Part shown: piece by piece, positions 7,181 through 10,001 of the stretch
How positions within the stretch are numbered: the stretch's first letter is position 1
Layout of the letters: every line of letters starts with the position of its first letter
DNA from: Firmicutes bacterium UBA1535
GTDB lineage: Bacteria > Bacillota > Clostridia > Tissierellales > Sedimentibacteraceae
NCBI GenBank assembly: GCA_002323775.1
Contig: DCPV01000115.1
Coordinates: forward strand, 1-10,001
Length of the DNA: 10,001 nucleotides
Direction of reading: 5' to 3'
Made by a program: the position numbers and the translations under genes
The notes under the pieces: model-generated
The model's input: the letters and a program-made list of their open reading frames with translations, nothing else
What the model was told of the DNA's origin: nothing
The model's database searches: none

Positions 7181-7270
7181 TGTATACAATTTATACTTTT
7201 TTATATAATTTACATATGATGAAGTTTTTTATAAATTCTTTATAACTTTGACTAATATACTTTCGTGCTG

Positions 7271-7342
7271 TTAATTATTATTCAATACTATTAGATATTC
7301 CACTCCCATGACTACCAAGAATAAAGCCACTACTATTTTCAT
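7271..7342 (-). CDS. Possible 23-residue hydrophobic peptide
   Basis: An ATG frame 11 nt after the stop of the small basic protein gene encodes 23 residues: MKIVVALFLVVMGVEYLIVL and three Asn. It would form one membrane helix. The upstream site (AGAAAAAAG) is weak, and the second module has no counterpart, so it may be chance. If real, it would be co-translated as the last gene of the minus-strand set. Confidence 0.25.
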   Translation of the reverse strand: MKIVVALFLVVMGVEYLIVLNNN

Positions 7343-7353
7343 ACTTTTTTCTA

Positions 7354-7569
7354 TTAACATAAGTAAGGTTTTTTACTTTTAATATCACTACCATAAAAAA
7401 TATTACCAAGTGCTTCCTTAATATCATCATTAATATCATTTTTCATAACATTTGGTTGAACATATAGCCTTGTCATACCATTTGGTAGAGATTCATCATA
7501 TTTAAATCTTATTGTGTTTTTATTATTTCTTTTTTTAGATGACTTTTTAATTATATTTTTCTTCCTCAT
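7354..7569 (-). CDS. Small basic protein, GMxRLYVQP family, module A
   Basis: 71 residues of unknown family. The N-terminus is strongly basic and Asn/Lys-rich (MRKKNIIKKSSKKRNNKN). A conserved core follows, GMTRLYVQPNV (31-41), then an acidic helix NDDIKEALGNIF. The paralogue at 8938-9129 keeps the same core (GMSRLYVQPDI), length and order, so selection acts on the protein and it is not a chance frame. GAGGG lies 8 nt before the ATG, and the right arm of palindrome copy 4 ends 3 nt before that site. It is the second gene after an Xre regulator on the minus strand. A nucleic-acid or membrane-surface role is possible from charge, but there is no evidence for a specific function. Confidence 0.75.
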   Translation of the reverse strand: MRKKNIIKKSSKKRNNKNTIRFKYDESLPNGMTRLYVQPNVMKNDINDDIKEALGNIFYGSDIKSKKPYLC

Positions 7570-7583
7570 ATTATCTACCCTCT

Positions 7584-7608
7584 ACTTCTGTTCCATTGGA
7601 ACAAAAGT
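7584..7608. repeat. 25-bp palindrome, copy 4 (module A, minus side)
   Basis: Left arm ACTTCTGTTCCA, central T, right arm TGGAACAAAAGT. It lies between the minus-strand regulator stop (14 bp away) and the ribosome site of the small basic protein. In the mRNA it forms a hairpin ending 3 nt before that site, which could affect its translation. Confidence 0.9.
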
Positions 7609-7622
7609 TAATTTTCTTACAA

Positions 7623-7889
7623 TTATTTTGTATTTACAATGTGATACATATTTTTGTGTACATTTTCCTTGTCTTGTGTTAAAATGTCGTTATCAGGGAG
7701 TTGGGCGAACAACTCCCTGTGTGAAAGGTTAAAAAGATTTTCGAGTTTGACAAGAACCTTATAAGATGGAATATGTCTGCATTTTTCCCAATCGCATACA
7801 GATTGTTTTTTTGTTCCTGTTTTTATAGCAACAAATTCAAGAGTCCATCCTCTATTTATTCTTTCTTGTCTTAATCTTATTGTACTCAT
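7623..7889 (-). CDS. Xre-type HTH regulator, module A, minus strand
   Basis: An 88-residue single-domain regulator. The helix-turn-helix lies at about 15-36 (TLEFVAIKTGTKKQSVCDWE), followed by the Xre pattern PSYKVLVKLENLFNLSHREL. The paralogue at 9207-9419 is almost identical from residue 41 to 72, also in DNA, but differs across the HTH; this one has 16 extra C-terminal residues because the stop is lost. AAAGGAAG precedes the ATG. It is transcribed divergently from the regulator at 7972, from a consensus promoter with operators. The layout recalls phage CI/Cro pairs. Which regulator binds which site cannot be seen. Confidence 0.88.
   Translation of the reverse strand: MSTIRLRQERINRGWTLEFVAIKTGTKKQSVCDWEKCRHIPSYKVLVKLENLFNLSHRELFAQLPDNDILTQDKENVHKNMYHIVNTK
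7694..7719. other. Intragenic hairpin in the module A regulator
   Basis: A 10-bp perfect inverted repeat (CAGGGAGTTG, 6-nt loop, CAACTCCCTG) lies inside the coding sequence for RELFAQLP. The module B copy at 9231-9254 has one changed base that still pairs as G-U in the minus-strand mRNA. Confidence 0.5.
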
Positions 7890-7911
7890 CTTACTTCCTT
7901 TCTTTATTTTG

Positions 7912-7960
7912 GTATGAATATACCATACTTTATTATAGTATGTTTATTCCATACTGTCAA
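7912..7960. promoter_or_regulatory. Module A divergent promoter with two GTATG-N7-CATAC operators
   Basis: Two 17-bp dyads, GTATG-N7-CATAC, at 7912-7928 and 7938-7954, are centred 26 bp apart. The minus-strand promoter is perfect: TTGACA (7955-7960), 17 bp, TATAAT (7932-7937), and the second dyad fills the spacer exactly. The first dyad covers the start point. The plus-strand promoter must overlap the same sites (TATTAT at about 7931), but its -35 is weak. A regulator bound here would control both directions. Confidence 0.8.
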
Positions 7961-7971
7961 GAGGTATTTTT

Positions 7972-8208
7972 ATGGATGATAATATTTTTTCTACAAGACT
8001 ATATGAATTACGAAAAAGTCATAATATTAGCCAATCTACTTTAGGCTCTGCTGTAGGTCTTTCTAAGCAAACAATAAACGATATTGAAAAAGGCAGAAGC
8101 AAGACTATCCTTGATAGAGCTATATTATTGGCTGACTATTTTAATGTCTCACTTGACTACCTAACAGGTCGTACTGATGAGCCTTTCAATCCTAATATTA
8201 AAGAATAA
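7972..8208 (+). CDS. Xre-type HTH regulator, module A, plus strand
   Basis: A 78-residue Cro/CI-type repressor with one domain. The HTH is SQSTLGSAVGLSKQTINDIE (20-39), followed by the common C-terminal part DYFNVSLDYLTGRTDEP. AAGAGG lies 7 nt before the ATG. It shares the operator region with the divergent gene at 7889. It ends 8 nt before palindrome copy 5, and the cysteine-rich gene follows on the same strand. The paralogue at 9509 is 62 residues longer. Probably an autoregulating switch protein, by analogy with phage regulators. Confidence 0.9.
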   Translation: MDDNIFSTRLYELRKSHNISQSTLGSAVGLSKQTINDIEKGRSKTILDRAILLADYFNVSLDYLTGRTDEPFNPNIKE

Positions 8209-8215
8209 TTTTTTC

Positions 8216-8240
8216 ACTTCTGTTCCAGTGGAACAGAGGT
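8216..8240. repeat. 25-bp palindrome, copy 5 (module A, plus side)
   Basis: Left arm ACTTCTGTTCCA, central G, right arm TGGAACAGAGGT. It lies 8 nt after the plus-strand regulator stop and 33 nt before the cysteine-rich gene. Confidence 0.9.
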
Positions 8241-8273
8241 TGTTAAATATAACTTTCAGAGAGGTGTATTGTT

Positions 8274-8930
8274 ATGTCAAATAATTCTATAAAATTTAAA
8301 AATTTAAAGAAAAAGTCTCTTAATTTTAAAAGCTATACTATTTTTTCAAACAAACTACATACGTACGCAACCATTGACGAAGCAACAGTATGGTATGAAA
8401 ATGAAATTGTTAATGCTTCTAAATCAATTGATCTGTTAGAAAAATCTTGTGATATACGTAATTGTTGTTTTAAAGGTTGTAATTCATGTTGTAATCAAGT
8501 TATATATTTATGTTCTGCAGAATATGAACTTTTAAAAAATTACCTAAATAATATCGATTCTACTTCTAAAAAAACGCTTAAAGAATATTCTTTAGAAATA
8601 TGTTCAAAACTTGATAAAAGCAAAATACCTCTATCTTATACTTTCCTTCCACCTTATGAAGTACAAACTCAGATAAATGAGGAATATTCTAAATTAAACC
8701 TTCTATGTCCATTTTTAGAAAACAGTATTTGTTCTATATATAATATAAGACCTATTATTTGTTGGACATATAGATATTATAGTAGCGTTAAAAATTGCTC
8801 TATTAATTCTAAATTTGAATTACCACACATGCTTATAGGAGCTTATGTAGAGCAAAGAATGAATCAATGCATAATAACTCATTCTGATGAATTTTACTTG
8901 CTTCCATATGCTATTTGCAAAATACTATAA
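8274..8930 (+). CDS. Cysteine-rich YkgJ/CxxCxxCC-family protein (predicted metal cluster)
   Basis: 218 residues with the family signature in order: CCFKGCNSCC (64-73), CPFLENSICSIYNIRPIIC (145-163) and WTYRYY. These match the putative zinc- or iron-chelating YkgJ/FliB-type family, whose members bind a metal cluster through such cysteines; FliB is a flagellin lysine methylase. There are 14 cysteines in all, and no signal peptide or membrane segment. The N-terminus (1-55) is Lys/Asn-rich and does not match the family. AGAGAGG lies 9 nt before the ATG. It follows the module A regulator and ends 7 nt before the converging small protein gene, so it looks like module cargo. The substrate is unknown. 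The usual RPxxCRxY ends here as RPIICWTY, losing one Arg. Confidence 0.78.
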   Translation: MSNNSIKFKNLKKKSLNFKSYTIFSNKLHTYATIDEATVWYENEIVNASKSIDLLEKSCDIRNCCFKGCNSCCNQVIYLCSAEYELLKNYLNNIDSTSKKTLKEYSLEICSKLDKSKIPLSYTFLPPYEVQTQINEEYSKLNLLCPFLENSICSIYNIRPIICWTYRYYSSVKNCSINSKFELPHMLIGAYVEQRMNQCIITHSDEFYLLPYAICKIL

Positions 8931-8937
8931 AATTAGC

Positions 8938-9129
8938 TTACCTTATAAAACCACAAAAAATATTTCTACAATCTTCCTTAATGTCTTTATTAGTATTCTT
9001 TTTTATAATATCTGGCTGAACATAAAGCCTTGACATACCATGTGGCTGAGATTCATTATGCTTAATTTTTATTATGTCTTTATCAATTCTTTTTTCAAAT
9101 GGCTTTTTAATTTTGTTCTTCTTTTTCAT
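8938..9129 (-). CDS. Small basic protein, GMxRLYVQP family, module B
   Basis: 63 residues, paralogue of the protein at 7354-7569. A basic start (MKKKNKIKKPFEKR), the core GMSRLYVQPDI (31-41) and the ending NKDIKEDCRNIFCG align without gaps up to residue 60; the 11-residue tail of the module A copy is absent. GAGGAAG lies 5 nt before the ATG, and palindrome copy 6 ends 3 nt before that site, as in module A. It faces the cysteine-rich gene tail to tail, with 7 nt between and no terminator. Function unknown. Confidence 0.72.
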   Translation of the reverse strand: MKKKNKIKKPFEKRIDKDIIKIKHNESQPHGMSRLYVQPDIIKKNTNKDIKEDCRNIFCGFIR

Positions 9130-9144
9130 AATATCTTCCTCTGC

Positions 9145-9169
9145 ACTTCTGCTCCATTGGAACAGAAGT
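9145..9169. repeat. 25-bp palindrome, copy 6 (module B, minus side)
   Basis: Left arm ACTTCTGCTCCA, central T, right arm TGGAACAGAAGT, one mismatch (C for T). It sits between the module B minus-strand regulator (37 bp) and the ribosome site of the small basic protein. Confidence 0.9.
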
Positions 9170-9206
9170 TATGCAATTTATAAAATTACATATGTACAAT
9201 TTTCTT

Positions 9207-9419
9207 TTATTGTGTTAAAATGTCATTATTAGGGAGCTGGGCAAACAACTCCCTGTGTGAAAGGTTAAAAAGGTTTTCGAGTTTGACAAGAATTTCATAT
9301 GATGGTCTTCTTTTTAGTGTTTCAATATTGGAATATGCTGATTTTGTTATACCCAATTTTTTAGCAACGACACTTTGTGACCAGTTTTTTTTAGTGCGTT
9401 CTTGCCTTATCTTTACCAT
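9207..9419 (-). CDS. Xre-type HTH regulator, module B, minus strand
   Basis: 70 residues. The HTH is SQSVVAKKLGITKSAYSNIE (14-33), followed by RRPSYEILVKLENLFNLSHREL and LPNNDILTQ. Paralogue of the gene at 7623-7889: the last 32 residues are nearly the same and the DNA over this part is close to identical, while the HTH has little in common. GAAAGGG lies 7 nt before the ATG. It is divergent from the regulator at 9509 and followed by palindrome copy 6 and the small basic protein gene, exactly as in module A. Confidence 0.88.
   Translation of the reverse strand: MVKIRQERTKKNWSQSVVAKKLGITKSAYSNIETLKRRPSYEILVKLENLFNLSHRELFAQLPNNDILTQ
9231..9254. other. Intragenic hairpin in the module B regulator
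   Basis: AGGGAGCTG, 6-nt loop, CAACTCCCT. One pair is C-A in the plus strand but G-U in the minus-strand mRNA, so the mRNA stem is kept. Confidence 0.45.
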
Positions 9420-9445
9420 TTTTATTCCCTTTCTAAATAACTAAT

Positions 9446-9498
9446 CAAGAATTTTATTCTTGTATTCTTATTGTATACGAATATTGTTCTTGTGTCAA
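9446..9498. promoter_or_regulatory. Module B divergent promoter with CAAGA-N7-TCTTG operator
   Basis: A perfect 17-bp dyad with 7-bp arms (CAAGAAT, TTT, ATTCTTG) lies at 9446-9462. The minus-strand promoter is TTGACA (9493-9498), 17 bp, TACAAT (9470-9475). Its spacer begins CAAGAA and ends TTCGTA, an imperfect copy of the same dyad, 30 bp from the first. The architecture equals that of module A, but the half-site is different. The plus-strand promoter was not resolved. Confidence 0.72.
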
Positions 9499-9508
9499 GG
9501 GGTTTTTT

Positions 9509-9931
9509 ATGTTTAATAATATTTTTTTTTCAGAAAGATTGCATGCATTGAGAACACAAGCTAAAGTAACACAAAAAGATTTAGCAGACAGCATAGGAAT
9601 AACCTACCATTTAATAGGTAAAATTGAAAAGAATAAGAGTACAGCTTCAATAGAAGTTATTTATGCTATTGCAGAATATTTTAATGTCTCTATTGACTAC
9701 CTAACAGGTCGCACTGATAATCCAAGTATGTCAAATATTATTGTCGAACAAAAACTTTCTGAAGAAGAAACAGAATTACTTGAAGATTTTAGATTATTAG
9801 ACAAACTTGAGAAAAACATCGTTATAGGTAAAATAGCTGAATTTAATTATAATAAGGAAGTAGAAAAAAATAATCATGAAATGTCTGATGAGCTTGTAGA
9901 AGTAAACATTAAAGAAAGACTTAATAGATAA
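9509..9931 (+). CDS. Xre-type HTH regulator with C-terminal extension, module B, plus strand
   Basis: 140 residues. The HTH is TQKDLADSIGITYHLIGKIE (21-40), followed by EYFNVSIDYLTGRTDNP, which is shared with the module A regulator in protein and largely in DNA. Residues 75-140 are an extra acidic, probably helical tail (EEETELLEDFRLLDKLEKN) of the kind seen in longer phage-type repressors and often used for oligomerisation. AAGGGG lies 6 nt before the ATG. Palindrome copy 7 follows the stop by 43 nt, and the next gene should begin beyond the window. Confidence 0.9.
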   Translation: MFNNIFFSERLHALRTQAKVTQKDLADSIGITYHLIGKIEKNKSTASIEVIYAIAEYFNVSIDYLTGRTDNPSMSNIIVEQKLSEEETELLEDFRLLDKLEKNIVIGKIAEFNYNKEVEKNNHEMSDELVEVNIKERLNR

Positions 9932-9974
9932 CATTGTTATAAAATATGTAACTTAAGAAACAAAAGAAAGGGCA

Positions 9975-9999
9975 ATTTATGTTCCAATGGAACAAAGGT
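9975..9999. repeat. 25-bp palindrome, copy 7 (module B, plus side), degenerate left arm
   Basis: The inner dyad GTTCCA, A, TGGAAC is perfect and the right arm ends AAAGGT, but the outer left arm (ATTTAT) no longer pairs. Its position after the plus-strand regulator equals that of copy 5 in module A. Confidence 0.75.
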
Positions 10000-10001
10000 T
10001 A

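Larger units (their letters stand above)
6082..7270. other. 1.2-kb region with no convincing gene, rich in repeats and hairpins
   Basis: No frame here combines a ribosome site, length and a recognisable product. It holds palindrome copies 1-3, two copies of a stem-loop unit (6170-6223 and 7011-7141) and a GC-richer island (about 6315-6390). It also holds a direct repeat (6407-6428 and 6457-6480), small hairpins (GTGCaaaGCAC at 6484-6494, CCACATT/AATGTGG at 6535-6553) and a 13-bp tandem duplication (6614-6639). It could be a graveyard of lost modules, a structured RNA, or sites used by the element. Confidence 0.6.

Noticed and set aside
7623..8208. Divergent HTH genes as a toxin-antitoxin pair
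   Set aside because: Both proteins are plain DNA-binding regulators, no toxin fold is visible, and toxin-antitoxin genes are normally co-directional.
7584..8240. Palindromes as ordinary rho-independent terminators
   Set aside because: No T run follows on either strand, the loop is only 1-3 nt, and downstream genes on the same strand have no other visible promoter.
6244..9999. Palindromes as integron attC sites or a CRISPR array
   Set aside because: They lack the GTTRRRY/RYYYAAC core boxes and no tyrosine integrase is present. Spacing of 170-930 bp with genes between them rules out CRISPR.

Overview
The window reads as the chromosome of a low-GC, spore-forming Firmicute, most likely an anaerobic member of the Clostridia. 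The AT-rich DNA, the strong AGGAGG-type ribosome sites, the CotJ spore-coat genes and the Clostridia-type large serine recombinase all point there. I cannot name a genus from sequence alone.

Positions 1-3100 hold a copper-resistance operon on the minus strand. A CsoR repressor gene is followed by a CopA Cu(I)-exporting ATPase whose C-terminus carries a complete CopZ-like chaperone domain. That domain has its own internal ribosome site and ATG. The operon has a consensus sigma-A promoter overlapped by a C/G-rich CsoR-type operator, and ends at a strong bidirectional hairpin terminator.

Positions 3350-4206 hold cotJA, cotJB and the 5' part of cotJC on the plus strand. CotJC breaks off after about 110 residues, in the middle of the manganese-catalase fold. 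Only 34 bp further on, facing it, lies the 3' end of a large serine recombinase gene (4241-5830, minus). The simplest reading is that a recombinase-bearing element has inserted in cotJC, as skin-type elements do in sigK and other sporulation genes. Everything from about 4200 to the window end would then be its left part; the other end and the 3' part of cotJC would lie outside. The recombinase has a near-ideal promoter woven into a 15-bp inverted repeat and is preceded by a 43-codon gene that could encode an accessory factor.

Positions 6100-7350 have no convincing conventional gene. They hold hairpins, short direct and tandem repeats, a GC-richer island, two copies of a stem-loop unit, and three copies of a 25-bp palindrome.

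Positions 7270-10001 hold two paralogous copies of one module. Each has two divergent small Xre-type HTH regulators around a short operator region, with a small basic protein of unknown family (motif GMxRLYVQP) downstream on the minus strand. In each module a copy of the same 25-bp palindrome lies just after each regulator gene, so palindromes bracket both switches. The DNA-binding halves of the regulators and their candidate operators differ between the modules, while their C-terminal halves are nearly identical even at the DNA level. One module has a cysteine-rich YkgJ/CxxCxxCC-family gene as its plus-strand cargo; the cargo of the other lies beyond the window. The most unusual content is thus an element interrupting a spore-coat gene and carrying a tandem, palindrome-punctuated array of apparently orthogonal genetic switches.
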